A stretch of 64,000 nt of DNA from Marinomonas spartinae (GCF_016461715.1 NZ_JAEMUI010000005.1:1-64000), one strand, 5' to 3'; counted from the first letter of the stretch, positions 26,216-36,429 are shown. Program-made: numbers and translations. The notes: a model not told the origin generated them from the letters alone.

Positions 26216-28558
26216 CTATAGCAATGATATCTGTTTACTCAAAAGGCTTTCCATATTAGTTTTGTAAAAAGGCAAAATACTGTCTGCAATCGGCTCAATT
26301 TGTTTATTGATATAGTGCTCATAATCTAAGTTTACAAGGTCGGCTTCACTTTCATAAGGCACCACACCTGTCACCTGATAAAGATAATTGACTCGTTTGC
26401 GTCCCTTATCAAATTCAAGAGGCTGGCCCAACTCTGCACGGCGTTGATCAATTATCGCCGCCGCGCGAACATGTGGTGGCTTGTTTTTCGTGTAGGAGGC
26501 CAAGGGACGACTAAGCTGTTTACTGTATACTAATAAATGATCAAGCTCTCCAGCCCTTAGTCTGGCAACCGTCTCTTTAATGAATGTAACAGGGTTTTCA
26601 TCATTAAACATTTTCTCAAAAAGCGTTTTTTGAAACTCTCTCGCCAATTTAGTCCAATCCGTTCGCGCTGCCTCTAGCCCTTTAAAAACCAACTCACCGC
26701 CAGTCAGCCCCGCGTAGCGCTTCTTACTCCCCTCCTCTTGCCCTCGAATAGTCGGCATAAAGAAACGCTCGTAAACGCGCTCAAATTCGAGCTCAAGATA
26801 AGAATCTATATGGGCATAGTCTTGGCACCATTCAGACAATAGACCATTAATGTCGTCACAAAGTTGTTGCCCTAATAGACGCGGATCTTCTTTGTCATTA
26901 TTGAGAGTGATAAACAAAGAGTCGGTATCACCATAAATCACCTTTGCCCCTTTCTCTTCCATCCATTGCTGCGTTCTTCCCAATAACTCATGCCCACGCA
27001 TGGTAATCGAACTCGCCAATTCGGCATGATAAAAGCGACAGACATTTGATCCCAGCACACCATAAAATGAATTCATAATGATCTTAATCGCATAGCTTAA
27101 GATCGTGTTCCCTTCACGCTTTGCTCGCTCCCTTGCCTGAGCAAGCTCAGCGACCAGTTCAGGCAAAATCGCTTCTTTTTTGTAAAAACTTGCACCGAGG
27201 TAACCAGGCACCAAATCCGAACTCGCTTGCTTCTCCGCTAGGGGCATATTGCCAGCGATGATCCTCGCCAATGGGTCGATATAAAACGTACGAATAATAC
27301 TGGGATAGAGGCTTTTGAAATCAAACACCAAGACATTTTTATACAACCCAGGAATTGACGACATCACAAAGCCGCCGGGGCTTGGAACAAACACATCTTC
27401 TCGCCATGCTGGTGCGACCCAACCCGCTTTATGCAAGCGAGGCAAGTAAAGATTTTCGAACGCTGCAACCGAACCGCCCGTTTGTTCAAGTGGAATGCCC
27501 GTTAAATCCACTCGAGTCTGCTGTAGTTCAATCAGTTTTAACTGATCGAAAATACGCAATACCAAATCACAATCTTGCAGATTGTAATCAACAAAGGCGA
27601 GCAAATCCTCGCGATGCAAGCGCTCTATTTCTTGCCAGCGATCGCCACCATGGAGCAACTTCTCATCCTGAAGAATTTCCTTACTAACATTATTCAGGCT
27701 ATAGGATTCAAAATGATAACCGCCCACTTTCAGTAACGTGATGCCATCCAGTGCAACTCGCCCTGGGATGGTTGCAAAATACTTACCTTGGTTATCCGAA
27801 GAATGAATGCGCCATTTCTCGCCATTCACTCCAAAAGCTGGACGAATCCCCAGCGTTTCACAGCGCTTATCAATAAAGTTCAAATCAAAGCCGATTAAAT
27901 TCCAACCGATAAAAATATCCGGCGCATGTTGACGTACATAGCGCATAAAATCGAGCAGCAGCGACTTTTCACTCCCATAGGTGCGTATATGAGGGACGTT
28001 GATCTTTTGATCCGTCACCACAAAGGCGACTCGTTGATCCTTGGCCGTTATGCCAATCGATAAGAGACAATTATGGGTCACTGAGGTTTCAATATCTAAC
28101 GACCACACCACCCAATTCGGTTGCCAAGTTCCCGGAATCACTTTTGCTTTGGTAAAACACTGTCCACTGGCATCAGGAATACCAATAAATCTCACACTGC
28201 CACGGACTTTACGTTCCATAAGATAGCGATTATGGGCTTTGATATCTTCTTCGTAGACTTGATAGCCATCTTTTTTGGCCAGCGCCACCATTTGCTGATG
28301 CAAGGTCAAACTTTTACTTTGGATCAACCTGACTGGCTGGCCGTGAAAAGACCGAAAATCCGATTCCGTCACCTTAACGCCAGAAAGGTGCTCTGGAAAC
28401 ACATGCGCAGGGGCGTCACTAAAAAACGTGGTAAATTGACGATCCGGCAAGACCTGAACCGTCCCTTCCAAGGTTTTGATAAATAAGCTCATCTCGAGCT
28501 GACCATTCACCTCTTTTGTATGGCGACTAACAACATAGCCATTTTTTTCTACAAACAT
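26216..28558 (-). CDS. polB: DNA polymerase II
   Basis: A 780-residue family B polymerase, close to E. coli Pol II (783). Exonuclease motifs are WSLDIETS (Exo I), IGWNLIGFDLNFI (Exo II) and YNLQDCDLV (Exo III), so proofreading residues are intact. Polymerase motifs are VFDFKSLYPSIIRTF (A), KIIMNSFYGVLGS (B) and VIYGDTDSLFI (C). Pol II restarts replication after damage and does translesion synthesis. In E. coli it is LexA-controlled; here I see no LexA box directly upstream. It sits 20 bp behind the ABC permease gene on the same strand. Confidence 0.95.
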   Translation of the reverse strand: MFVEKNGYVVSRHTKEVNGQLEMSLFIKTLEGTVQVLPDRQFTTFFSDAPAHVFPEHLSGVKVTESDFRSFHGQPVRLIQSKSLTLHQQMVALAKKDGYQVYEEDIKAHNRYLMERKVRGSVRFIGIPDASGQCFTKAKVIPGTWQPNWVVWSLDIETSVTHNCLLSIGITAKDQRVAFVVTDQKINVPHIRTYGSEKSLLLDFMRYVRQHAPDIFIGWNLIGFDLNFIDKRCETLGIRPAFGVNGEKWRIHSSDNQGKYFATIPGRVALDGITLLKVGGYHFESYSLNNVSKEILQDEKLLHGGDRWQEIERLHREDLLAFVDYNLQDCDLVLRIFDQLKLIELQQTRVDLTGIPLEQTGGSVAAFENLYLPRLHKAGWVAPAWREDVFVPSPGGFVMSSIPGLYKNVLVFDFKSLYPSIIRTFYIDPLARIIAGNMPLAEKQASSDLVPGYLGASFYKKEAILPELVAELAQARERAKREGNTILSYAIKIIMNSFYGVLGSNVCRFYHAELASSITMRGHELLGRTQQWMEEKGAKVIYGDTDSLFITLNNDKEDPRLLGQQLCDDINGLLSEWCQDYAHIDSYLELEFERVYERFFMPTIRGQEEGSKKRYAGLTGGELVFKGLEAARTDWTKLAREFQKTLFEKMFNDENPVTFIKETVARLRAGELDHLLVYSKQLSRPLASYTKNKPPHVRAAAIIDQRRAELGQPLEFDKGRKRVNYLYQVTGVVPYESEADLVNLDYEHYINKQIEPIADSILPFYKTNMESLLSKQISLL

Positions 28559-28578
28559 CTATATAACCAAATTAAGTG

Positions 28579-31038
28579 TTAAATACCACGCAACAAATGC
28601 ATCGGCGGCACTTTTAACACAGTTCGACTGGCAAAGACACCAACGGTTGTAATCAATAGAACACCAGCACTTGGGCCCAACAACCATAACATAGGATGCC
28701 AGCTTGGCTCAGCGTTAAAAACGTATACCTGAACACCGTACAAAGACGCCTCAGCCCCCATCGCAGCAATGCAACCGGCAAACAACCCTAAACAAGCAAA
28801 TTCAATAATCAACGCCTGTCGAACCAAAGCCCCACGCGCCCCGAGTACTCGTAACAAAGCCCCTTCTTCCATACGCTCTTCTAACGTTGAGCGAACACTG
28901 GCCAGTAACACCAAGCCCCCAGCCGCTAAAATACATACCAGTACCAATTGAACGGCTTGTGACAACTGAGCAATGATGGATTGAATCTGTCTAAGTATGT
29001 CCCCGACATTCAATATGGACACCGTTGGAAATTGCGACATAGCCTGATAAAAGGCTTGTGCCTGACTGGGCTTAACAAAATAACTACTCACATAATTGGC
29101 AGGTGAATCATTTAAGACGGATTTCGGTACAATCACATAAAAGTTAGGCCGCATGGAACTCCAATCAACAAAGCGTAATGAAGTAATAGGTAACGTATGG
29201 AATACCCCGCCGATATTGATCGTCAGCTTATCGCCGAGTTTGAGACCCGCTTCTTTGGCGACCTTTTCTTCTACCGACAGGCCGTTGGCGGAAAAATCCC
29301 CAGCAACAACCTTATTGCCCTCGCCCACTTGATCTGCCCAGGTTAAGTTCATGGCCCGTTCAAATAACTCTGGCTCAGGCTTGTCATCAGGGTACAACTT
29401 ACTCACTTGCTCGCCGTTAACTTCCGTGATTCGGCCTCGCACCATAGGATACCAAGACGACGATGTGATCTTTAAGGTGCGAGCCACCTGACTAATGGGC
29501 GCAATTTGATTGGCTTGAACATTAAACAAATAATGATTAGGCGCATCGGCTGGCAATTGCTTCTGCCAGTCGGCAATCAAGCTAGTTTTGATACCCACTA
29601 ACACCAAACCAAGCATAATAATCAGCGTAAACACCAAAAGCTGAAAAAGATTGGGCACCAAGCGGCGATACAAAGCCGCCAAGCCAATTTGCCATCCGCT
29701 GGTCGCCCCAGATGTCACCGACCGCCCAAACCTAAACATTACCCAACCTAATAGGGACACAACCAAGCCAATGCCAGCCATTGCAACCATCATGACAGTC
29801 GGCAACATAACGCCCTGAGTGTATAAACACATCAAGCCGTACATGCCCGCAAAGCCGATCAAATACAAGATGACAGAGCGCTGTTCCACCCGTGCCGATG
29901 GCTGTAAAACAGATAATGGCGAAATACGAATCAAACGACGCATCAAGGGCAAGCAAAAAGTCACCAAGGAGATCAGCCCCGTTGCCACACCTAACCACAT
30001 CTTCCAAAATTCAGGTTCTGGCAATGCCGTTGTCACTAGGCTTGATAGTAATGCGGCTATCATATTCTGGACAATCCAGCCAAACGCCAACCCCAGCAAG
30101 GCACCGATAACAAACAAAAACAGCAGCTGTAACAGGAACAAACGAGATAACGCCTTAGGCGTGGCCCCTAAGGTTTTTAAGACCGCAACCTGCATCAAAT
30201 GACGTTTCACATAACGAGACGAAGCAAGGGCCATGGCGACACCTGACAACACCACCGCCAATGTCCCAGCCAACAACAAGAACGACTCCGCGCGATTAAT
30301 CGTCTCACCAATCCGTTCCCCCCGTTGTTTCGGGGTAATCCAACGTTGGCCCTCCGTCAGTTTAGGGGCGAGCCATGTTTGCAACGCACTAAGCGCATTT
30401 GCCTCCCCTGCCACCAGCAAAGAGTAGCGCACACGACTACCAGGAATAATCACGTTAGTCGCCGCTAAATCGGCTTTATTCATAATCGCTCTGGGGGAAA
30501 TCGAAAACGCTGACGAGCTGGCCCCAGGGTCGAGGACTAAATACTTCGACACCGTTAAGGTTTTGTCACCCACTTCTACCGTTTGACCGATTGTCACCCC
30601 TAATAAACTGGCTAAGCGAGACGATATCCAAATGAAGCCCGGTTTGGGCGACTCATTAGATTTGACACCTTGTCCAAACAAAGTTGAGTCAACTAAGAAA
30701 TGCCCCTTTAGTGGGTAACCATTGGTCACTGCACTCACTTGAGAAAGCTGCAATTTGTTTTTCGCGAAGATCATGGTGCTGAACGACGCCCGCTCCGCTA
30801 CCGACAATTTTAAAGACTCGGCTTGTTGCAGCCAAGACGGCGGGATTACCTGATCAGAACGTACCACGCGGTCAGCGGCCAACAAAGAAGCTGACTCCTG
30901 CTCAAAAGATAAGCGCAAACGATCAATAAACAAACTAATAGCGGTCACTGTACCAATGGAAATCACCAACGCCACGAGTAAAGTCACCACATCAGAACTG
31001 CGCATTTCCTTACGCATAAAACGCCAAGCAAAACTCAT
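28579..31038 (-). CDS. YbbP-like ABC transporter permease
   Basis: An 819-residue membrane protein with two FtsX-like permease halves. An N-terminal helix (VVTLLVALVISIGTVTAISLF) precedes a large periplasmic region, then membrane helices near residues 250-390, 400-490 and 690-815. It matches the E. coli YbbP type, which works with ATPase YbbA and esterase TesA in the same locus. Such transporters are thought to move lipids or lipoproteins, but no substrate is proven. It overlaps the ATPase gene by 4 bp, so the two are translated together. Confidence 0.88.
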   Translation of the reverse strand: MSFAWRFMRKEMRSSDVVTLLVALVISIGTVTAISLFIDRLRLSFEQESASLLAADRVVRSDQVIPPSWLQQAESLKLSVAERASFSTMIFAKNKLQLSQVSAVTNGYPLKGHFLVDSTLFGQGVKSNESPKPGFIWISSRLASLLGVTIGQTVEVGDKTLTVSKYLVLDPGASSSAFSISPRAIMNKADLAATNVIIPGSRVRYSLLVAGEANALSALQTWLAPKLTEGQRWITPKQRGERIGETINRAESFLLLAGTLAVVLSGVAMALASSRYVKRHLMQVAVLKTLGATPKALSRLFLLQLLFLFVIGALLGLAFGWIVQNMIAALLSSLVTTALPEPEFWKMWLGVATGLISLVTFCLPLMRRLIRISPLSVLQPSARVEQRSVILYLIGFAGMYGLMCLYTQGVMLPTVMMVAMAGIGLVVSLLGWVMFRFGRSVTSGATSGWQIGLAALYRRLVPNLFQLLVFTLIIMLGLVLVGIKTSLIADWQKQLPADAPNHYLFNVQANQIAPISQVARTLKITSSSWYPMVRGRITEVNGEQVSKLYPDDKPEPELFERAMNLTWADQVGEGNKVVAGDFSANGLSVEEKVAKEAGLKLGDKLTINIGGVFHTLPITSLRFVDWSSMRPNFYVIVPKSVLNDSPANYVSSYFVKPSQAQAFYQAMSQFPTVSILNVGDILRQIQSIIAQLSQAVQLVLVCILAAGGLVLLASVRSTLEERMEEGALLRVLGARGALVRQALIIEFACLGLFAGCIAAMGAEASLYGVQVYVFNAEPSWHPMLWLLGPSAGVLLITTVGVFASRTVLKVPPMHLLRGI

Positions 31039-31754
31039 CGTAGTGGGTCCTTGCAGTTGTTTTGAGTAGATTCCTGCAATCGGCCGGAAGACATCACTAA
31101 CTGACGATCACATTGTGCTGCTAAGTGGTTATCATGAGTCACCATCACCAAGGTGGTGCCTTCTGATTGGTTTAACTCAAACAATAACTTAATAATCACC
31201 TGCCCGTTCTCTTCATCCAAATTGCCTGTTGGCTCATCAGCAAACAAAATCTTCGGCTCAGAAGCAAAAGCACGAGCGATGGCCACCCGCTGTTGCTCTC
31301 CCCCTGAAAGCTGCCTTGGGTAATGGGTTAAACGATGAGATAACCCCACTTTTTCTAGCAGTTGTAGCGCTTTTTGACGTGCCATTTTGTCACCCTTAAG
31401 TTCAGCCGGTAACATGACGTTTTCCAGCGCATCTAGGCTGGGTAACAAATGAAAGGATTGGAAAATAAAGCCAACATACTGACCACGAAGCAGCGCTCGC
31501 TTTTCTTCATTCAATGTTGTTAGAGAATGCCCATATAAAGCTATGTCGCCTTCCGTGTTGATATCCAAACCCGCCAGTAAACCTAACAGTGTGGATTTAC
31601 CTGATCCAGAAGCACCAACAATAGCAACAGATTCCCCCTCCTTGATTTCTAAATCAATTCCTTTCAGTATGGTCAAATCACCTGTTTTTGAAGAGACGGT
31701 ATGTGTCAGGTTTTTAACTTCAATGGCAACTTCAATAGCGGTTTGGCTTTCCAT
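31035..31754 (-). CDS. YbbA-like ABC transporter ATPase
   Basis: A 239-residue ABC ATPase of the LolD/MacB class. Walker A is GASGSGKST (about residues 41-49), the signature [15 protein letters not shown] (about 148-162), Walker [13 protein letters not shown], and the switch His in MVTHD. It is divergent from tesA, with the permease directly downstream. E. coli has the same tesA/ybbA/ybbP arrangement, so the functional link of all three is conserved. Confidence 0.9.
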   Translation of the reverse strand: MESQTAIEVAIEVKNLTHTVSSKTGDLTILKGIDLEIKEGESVAIVGASGSGKSTLLGLLAGLDINTEGDIALYGHSLTTLNEEKRALLRGQYVGFIFQSFHLLPSLDALENVMLPAELKGDKMARQKALQLLEKVGLSHRLTHYPRQLSGGEQQRVAIARAFASEPKILFADEPTGNLDEENGQVIIKLLFELNQSEGTTLVMVTHDNHLAAQCDRQLVMSSGRLQESTQNNCKDPLR

Positions 31755-31785
31755 AAATAATGTGTCTCACTTAATAAGGTTTTAT

Positions 31786-32415
31786 ATGCGTATCACTCAA
31801 CGAATAAGGGTCGTTTGTGCCGCCCTCATGCTATTTTGTTCGTATGCTCAGGCCGCCCCTACCCATAACCTACTTGTCATGGGAGACAGCTTAAGTGCCG
31901 CCCATAATTTAAGACAACAAGATGGCTGGGTTAGTTTACTAAAAACAAAACTTTCTCAGTCACACCCACAGATTAGCATTATTAACGCCAGTGTGGGCGG
32001 CGAAACCACACAAGGCGGGATGGCCCGCTTTCCCGCATTACTCAAACAATATCACCCCCGCTGGGTCATTTTAGAGCTCGGTGCTAATGATGCTTTACGT
32101 GGATACCCACTGGATCAGACCACAAAAAATCTCGGTTCTATGATTGAGCAAGCTCAACAAAACAAAGCGATCGTGCTGTTAATTGGAAACCGTATTCCAC
32201 AAAACTACGGAAAACGCTATACCGATATGTTTTTTGGCCTCTACAAAACCCTTGCAGAGCAATATAATGTGTCCTATGTTCCTTTCATGTTAAAAGGCGT
32301 CGCATTAAACAAAAATCTAATGCAAAGCGATGGACTGCACCCGAATGCGAAAGGCCAACCGATCGTATTGCAAACCATCCTTCCTTATCTTCTTCCCTTA
32401 TTAAAGAAAAACTGA
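31786..32415 (+). CDS. tesA: TesA-type GDSL thioesterase/lysophospholipase
   Basis: A 209-residue periplasmic SGNH hydrolase acting on acyl-CoA, lysophospholipids and arylesters. The signal peptide is RVVCAALMLFCSYAQAA. Block I is VMGDSLSAAHN (catalytic Ser), block III GANDALRG and block V DGLHPNAKG (catalytic Asp and His). The frame is open far upstream, but that part is only the shadow of the ABC ATPase gene; the ATG at 31786 gives the signal peptide and has AAGG upstream. It is divergent from ybbA, with hprA behind it. Confidence 0.93.
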   Translation: MRITQRIRVVCAALMLFCSYAQAAPTHNLLVMGDSLSAAHNLRQQDGWVSLLKTKLSQSHPQISIINASVGGETTQGGMARFPALLKQYHPRWVILELGANDALRGYPLDQTTKNLGSMIEQAQQNKAIVLLIGNRIPQNYGKRYTDMFFGLYKTLAEQYNVSYVPFMLKGVALNKNLMQSDGLHPNAKGQPIVLQTILPYLLPLLKKN

Positions 32416-32423
32416 GAGGCACT

Positions 32424-33362
32424 ATGAAAGCCGTTTTTTTAGATCGAGACTCCTTTCCAAGCAATATAGAATTTAACTACCCTGAGGGCATTTCAGAAGT
32501 CATCGAATACCCCAACACCTCCCTTGACGCGGTCGCTGAACGTATTCAAGGGGCAGGTATTGTACTGACAAACAAAGTGGTGTTGACAAAAGACGTTATC
32601 GAACAGGCCCATGATTTAAAACTGGTTCAAGTCACCGCGACAGGAATCAATAATGTGGATGCACAAGCCTGCAAAGAACATGGCATCGCCCTGCAAAATG
32701 TCGATGGCTACTCGAGCATCAGCGTGCCCGAACACACTTTTGCTTTATTACTTGCCTTACGTCGCAACCTAGTTGCCTACATAGACGATGTGCGTGCTGG
32801 CAAATGGGCTGACTCCCACTTTTTCTGTTTTTTAGACTACCCCATTAAAGACCTAGCCAACACAAAGTTAACCATTGTTGGTAAAGGCATCATCGGCAAT
32901 AAAGTCGCAGAGATAGCCAAAGTATTCGGTATGCAGGTAATGTTTGCTGAGCACAAAAACGCTAAGGTCGTTCGTGAGGGTTATGTCCCCTTTAACGAGG
33001 CAATTCAGCAAGCCGATGTGCTGTCTCTGCACTGTCCACTCACAGAGACCACAAAAGACTTGATCAGTACCGCTGAATTTGAACAAATGAAGCCCGACGC
33101 CATCTTATTAAATATGGGCCGTGGCGGCATTGTTAATGAACAAGCATTAATCAAAGCACTGACAGAAAAGCGCATCATGGGGGCGGGCTTTGATGTTGCC
33201 ACACAAGAGCCCATGCCTCACCACCATCCGTTACAAGCCTTGACCAAGCTACCGAATTTCCTACTCACACCGCACATTGCTTGGGGAAGCAATGAAGCAA
33301 TGCAAAAATTGGCCAATATTGCCATGGAAAAAATCGCGCAATTTATGAATCCAACCTCATGA
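32424..33362 (+). CDS. hprA: D-2-hydroxyacid dehydrogenase (hydroxypyruvate reductase type)
   Basis: A 312-residue NAD-dependent dehydrogenase. The Rossmann motif is VGKGIIGNKVAEIAK (about residues 152-166). The catalytic Arg lies in NMGRGGIVNE, Glu in DVATQEPMP and His in LTPHIAWGS. The N-terminal substrate-binding half matches glycerate/hydroxypyruvate reductase more than lactate or phosphoglycerate enzymes. It lies 8 bp after tesA and overlaps truC by 4 bp, making a tight three-gene unit. The exact substrate remains inferred. Confidence 0.82.
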   Translation: MKAVFLDRDSFPSNIEFNYPEGISEVIEYPNTSLDAVAERIQGAGIVLTNKVVLTKDVIEQAHDLKLVQVTATGINNVDAQACKEHGIALQNVDGYSSISVPEHTFALLLALRRNLVAYIDDVRAGKWADSHFFCFLDYPIKDLANTKLTIVGKGIIGNKVAEIAKVFGMQVMFAEHKNAKVVREGYVPFNEAIQQADVLSLHCPLTETTKDLISTAEFEQMKPDAILLNMGRGGIVNEQALIKALTEKRIMGAGFDVATQEPMPHHHPLQALTKLPNFLLTPHIAWGSNEAMQKLANIAMEKIAQFMNPTS

Positions 33363-34087
33363 CACTAGACATTTTATTTCAAGACGATGATCTTGTGATC
33401 GTCAATAAACCCGCTGGGCTATTGGTTCATCGCACTGAACTGGCAAAAGACGAGGAAGATGCCGTCGTCCAGCGTCTGCGTGATCAGACGGGAAAATGGG
33501 TATTTCCAGTGCATCGGTTAGATCGCGCCACCTCGGGGGTGCTTATCATGGCTTTTTCGCCACGCATCGCCAGCGCTTTGGGTGAGCAATTTTCCCATAA
33601 TCAAAACCAAAAAACCTATCATTGTTTAGTACGTGGTTTTTGTCTCGACCAAGGTGTCATTGATTACCCTTTAGTTAAAATCAGTGAGCCTAAAGGCATG
33701 CCACGTTTTAAAGTGCCAGGATCGGAAAAGGAGGCTCAAACCGAATTTGAATTACTCGAACGATACCAACTGCCGTACCCCGTCAGCCGTTACGATAGTA
33801 TGCGCTTAAGTTGGCTAAAAGTGATGCCCAAACAAGGCCGAAAACACCAAATTCGCCGACATTTTAAACACACATTACATCCATTAGTGGGAGATAGTCG
33901 CTATGGATGTCGTCATATCAATAAAGTGATGGGCACATTATGGCCAGAAACGTTTCGTTTAATGCTCCATGCCTCCAGCCTATCTTTTACCCACCCTGTC
34001 AGTCATCAAAACATGACAATTAGCGCGCCCTTTGATGATAAAATACAAACGATCTTAGCTCGTTTAAAAGCACATAAAATCCTTTAG
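33359..34087 (+). CDS. truC: tRNA pseudouridine(65) synthase TruC
   Basis: A 242-residue RluA-family pseudouridine synthase. The catalytic Asp lies in VHRLDRATSGVLIM (about residues 52-65). NKPAGLLVHRTEL at the N-terminus and the absence of an S4 domain point to TruC, which modifies U65 of tRNA-Ile and tRNA-Asp in E. coli. The late motif KVMPKQGRKHQIRRHF is conserved. The ATG overlaps the hprA stop by 4 bp. Confidence 0.9.
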   Translation: MTLDILFQDDDLVIVNKPAGLLVHRTELAKDEEDAVVQRLRDQTGKWVFPVHRLDRATSGVLIMAFSPRIASALGEQFSHNQNQKTYHCLVRGFCLDQGVIDYPLVKISEPKGMPRFKVPGSEKEAQTEFELLERYQLPYPVSRYDSMRLSWLKVMPKQGRKHQIRRHFKHTLHPLVGDSRYGCRHINKVMGTLWPETFRLMLHASSLSFTHPVSHQNMTISAPFDDKIQTILARLKAHKIL

Positions 34088-34176
34088 CACAAGATAACCG
34101 ATGCTTATGAGGATAAAGAAAAGAAAGCATAATGCAGAAGAAGGTAAATGGCGGTAGCCCCACTAGGCGACAACGC

Positions 34177-34695
34177 CTATTGTAGGGGCTCTTGCGAGTC
34201 TACACGCCATTTATAGACAAAGGTATCCTGAATACCGGAAGGCATCTTGACCGACGCTTCTTTGGTGACAGAGTACTCAAAACCGCAAGACTTCAGAACA
34301 CGAATGGACGCCTCATTCTCAGAACTTACCTGAGCGTATAATTCATTGATACCATAGCAAGCCAAAATCGGCAGCAAGCGGCGCAGAGCAAACTGAGCAA
34401 TTCCACGATTTGAGCACTGCTTAGCCACTCGGTAAGACACTTCGGCCACCGTATGTTGCGGATCGAGAAACTGGAAGCTAAATCGACCGACTAATGCCCC
34501 ACTGTGCAAATACACAAGAAACTGAACAAGATTTTGCCCCCCCGATAATTGTCGCTTAAAATAGCGCTCGTTTTGACGCATTAACACTTGAGATGGCAAA
34601 AACTCAGAGAACCAAGCTTTGTTATTGAACTCGAACAATAAAATGGCCTCTAGATCGGTCTCGGAGGCTCGCTGTATTTTCAATAATCTATTCAT
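34177..34695 (-). CDS. GNAT-family N-acetyltransferase (RimJ/RimL-like)
   Basis: A 172-residue acetyltransferase of the RimJ/RimL type. The acetyl-CoA-binding region is AKQCSNRGIAQFALRRLLP (about residues 90-110), followed by INELYAQVSSENEASIRVLKSCGFEY, the conserved NxxSxxVLxKxGF motif. The substrate (a protein N-terminus or a small molecule) cannot be told from sequence. It is convergent with truC and divergent from yciH. The GC-rich hairpin at 34156-34190 overlaps its 3' end. Confidence 0.85.
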   Translation of the reverse strand: MNRLLKIQRASETDLEAILLFEFNNKAWFSEFLPSQVLMRQNERYFKRQLSGGQNLVQFLVYLHSGALVGRFSFQFLDPQHTVAEVSYRVAKQCSNRGIAQFALRRLLPILACYGINELYAQVSSENEASIRVLKSCGFEYSVTKEASVKMPSGIQDTFVYKWRVDSQEPLQ

Positions 34696-34835
34696 GTTTG
34701 ACCACGCTATTCAACCTATAAAATTATAGTAGAAGATAAAAGTGAGTCCTGCCTCATTTTTTGTGAATCGTCATTATTTTTACAATGTTATACTGCTAAA
34801 TTGACCACCATTTTACGATAAGAGATTGAATTACA

Positions 34836-35183
34836 ATGAAATCACGCAACCTCGTTTACTCGACAGACCAAGGAAGACTCTGCCCTCTTTGCGAACACCC
34901 TACTGATAACTGCATCTGTAAAAATGACGGTATTCTTGGGGATGGCAATGTACGTATCATGCTGGAAACAAAAGCCAGAAAAGGCAAAGGTGTCACCGTT
35001 ATTTCGGGTTTAGCCATGGCCGCCGACGAATTAAAAGCCCTCGCCAAAAAACTCAAAGCACAATGTGGCACGGGTGGGTCAGTAAAAGAGGGAAATATTG
35101 AGATTCAAGGTGACAATCGGGAAAAGGTTAAACAATTACTCGAAAAAGAAGGCATCAAGAGCAAACTGGCTGGTGGTCACTAG
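34836..35183 (+). CDS. yciH: YciH/SUI1-family translation factor
   Basis: A 115-residue protein of the SUI1/eIF1 type. An N-terminal Cys cluster (CPLCEHPTDNCIC, about residues 17-29) precedes the eIF1-like fold. The basic loop ETKARKGKGVTVISGL and the final GTGGSVKEGNIEIQGD segment are family hallmarks. E. coli YciH influences the fidelity of start-codon selection in vitro and stress translation. It stands alone between a divergent acetyltransferase gene and the GGDEF gene. Confidence 0.9.
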   Translation: MKSRNLVYSTDQGRLCPLCEHPTDNCICKNDGILGDGNVRIMLETKARKGKGVTVISGLAMAADELKALAKKLKAQCGTGGSVKEGNIEIQGDNREKVKQLLEKEGIKSKLAGGH

Positions 35184-35421
35184 CCCCTCTGGACAAGCAT
35201 TATTAATGCCAACTCGATTTGTATCATTCAACCACACAATTAATACAAAACTTTACATTAAAGTTTTTTTTATGGCTTTCGATAACAAAAAAAGCAATAT
35301 AACTGTTTGATTTTATGTAACAATGACATTTCACTCATCGCTGAATTTGCCTATGAGTGAAATGTTCAGTAAACGCCCTAAGAAAGACGTCGTGGCGGTT
35401 ATTTCTGTATTTGAGGTATAA

Positions 35422-36429
35422 ATGTGGGATGAAACACCAAAACAAGCACTAAAGTGGATGCAAAAAGCTGTGCCACTGATGCTTCAATTGGATATTTCAC
35501 CAACTCCGTATAACTATGGGATTTGGTATGAGTATGTATCTAATCGTAACAAAGCCCTGAATCAGTTAGTTGATGAAACCCTTAGAAAACTCGGCAACAT
35601 CCCAAACTTTCTCTCTCGTGACTTTTTTCATGAATTTATACTGCCTAATGAGTTCCATCAAAACAACAAAAATCAAAAGAACATAGAGCAAGTCGCCAAT
35701 CAGCTTGAAATGTCATCTATTGAAATGGGAGACAGCTTGTCGGACTTAAATGCTGTCATCAGCAAAAGTAGAACGGCCCTTCAACACTCAGATAGCCAAC
35801 AACAACTTCATAAAGTGATTAGTTATCTGGATCGAGGTTCTCGAAAAGCGCTAGAAGTCTCGCAAAAATTTCAATCAGATCTATTGGATGCCCAAAAAGA
35901 CATTCAGCAACTCAAACTTGAATTAGAAACGTTAAAGAAAAGCCTAGATATTGACCCCCTAACAAAACTGGAAAACAAAACCGCATTTGAACGGCACCTT
36001 TACGAGCATCAACCAGAAGCGGAAGACGACATAAGTCTGCTGATCTTGGATATTGATTACCTAGGTCGCATTAATAAAGACTATGGTCAGCGTGCGGGCA
36101 CGTCGCTTATTCGTTATGTGGGCGCACTGTTGGAAACCATGCAATTAGAGAACTCGCACATTGCTCGCCTAGAAGGCGGAACCTTTGGCATTATGTTGTA
36201 CGAATCAACATCAGGGGATGCTCACGACTATGCTGAACATTTACGCTATGAGATTTCACAACAAAAAATCCGACACAAACAAAGTAAAGAGACCATACCG
36301 CAGGTGACCGTTTCCATCGGGATTGCGACGTTAGTCGGAAAAGAAAGTATCGAAAACCTCTTTGCTCGAGCAACCACACAACTAAAACGGGCCAAACAAC
36401 AAGGTAAAAATTGCTTCTGCTTCCTTTAA
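35422..36429 (+). CDS. GGDEF-domain protein with degenerate active site
   Basis: A 335-residue protein. The N-terminal part (residues 1-165) begins QALKWMQKAVPLMLQLDISP, a helical sensory module common in proteobacterial diguanylate cyclases. The C-terminal GGDEF domain runs from about 175 to 335 (DPLTKLENKTAFERHL, SLLILDIDYLGRINKDYG). The signature itself reads EGGTF in place of GGDEF, so the key Asp or Glu of the active site is lost, and no RxxD inhibitory site is seen. It is probably catalytically inactive and may bind nucleotide or protein. GAGGT precedes the start. Confidence 0.82.
   Translation: MWDETPKQALKWMQKAVPLMLQLDISPTPYNYGIWYEYVSNRNKALNQLVDETLRKLGNIPNFLSRDFFHEFILPNEFHQNNKNQKNIEQVANQLEMSSIEMGDSLSDLNAVISKSRTALQHSDSQQQLHKVISYLDRGSRKALEVSQKFQSDLLDAQKDIQQLKLELETLKKSLDIDPLTKLENKTAFERHLYEHQPEAEDDISLLILDIDYLGRINKDYGQRAGTSLIRYVGALLETMQLENSHIARLEGGTFGIMLYESTSGDAHDYAEHLRYEISQQKIRHKQSKETIPQVTVSIGIATLVGKESIENLFARATTQLKRAKQQGKNCFCFL

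Noticed and set aside
34156-34190. GC-rich hairpin at the acetyltransferase 3' end as a rho-independent terminator
   Set aside because: The stem is good, but neither strand has a T tract after it. It may still be a structured site of unknown role.
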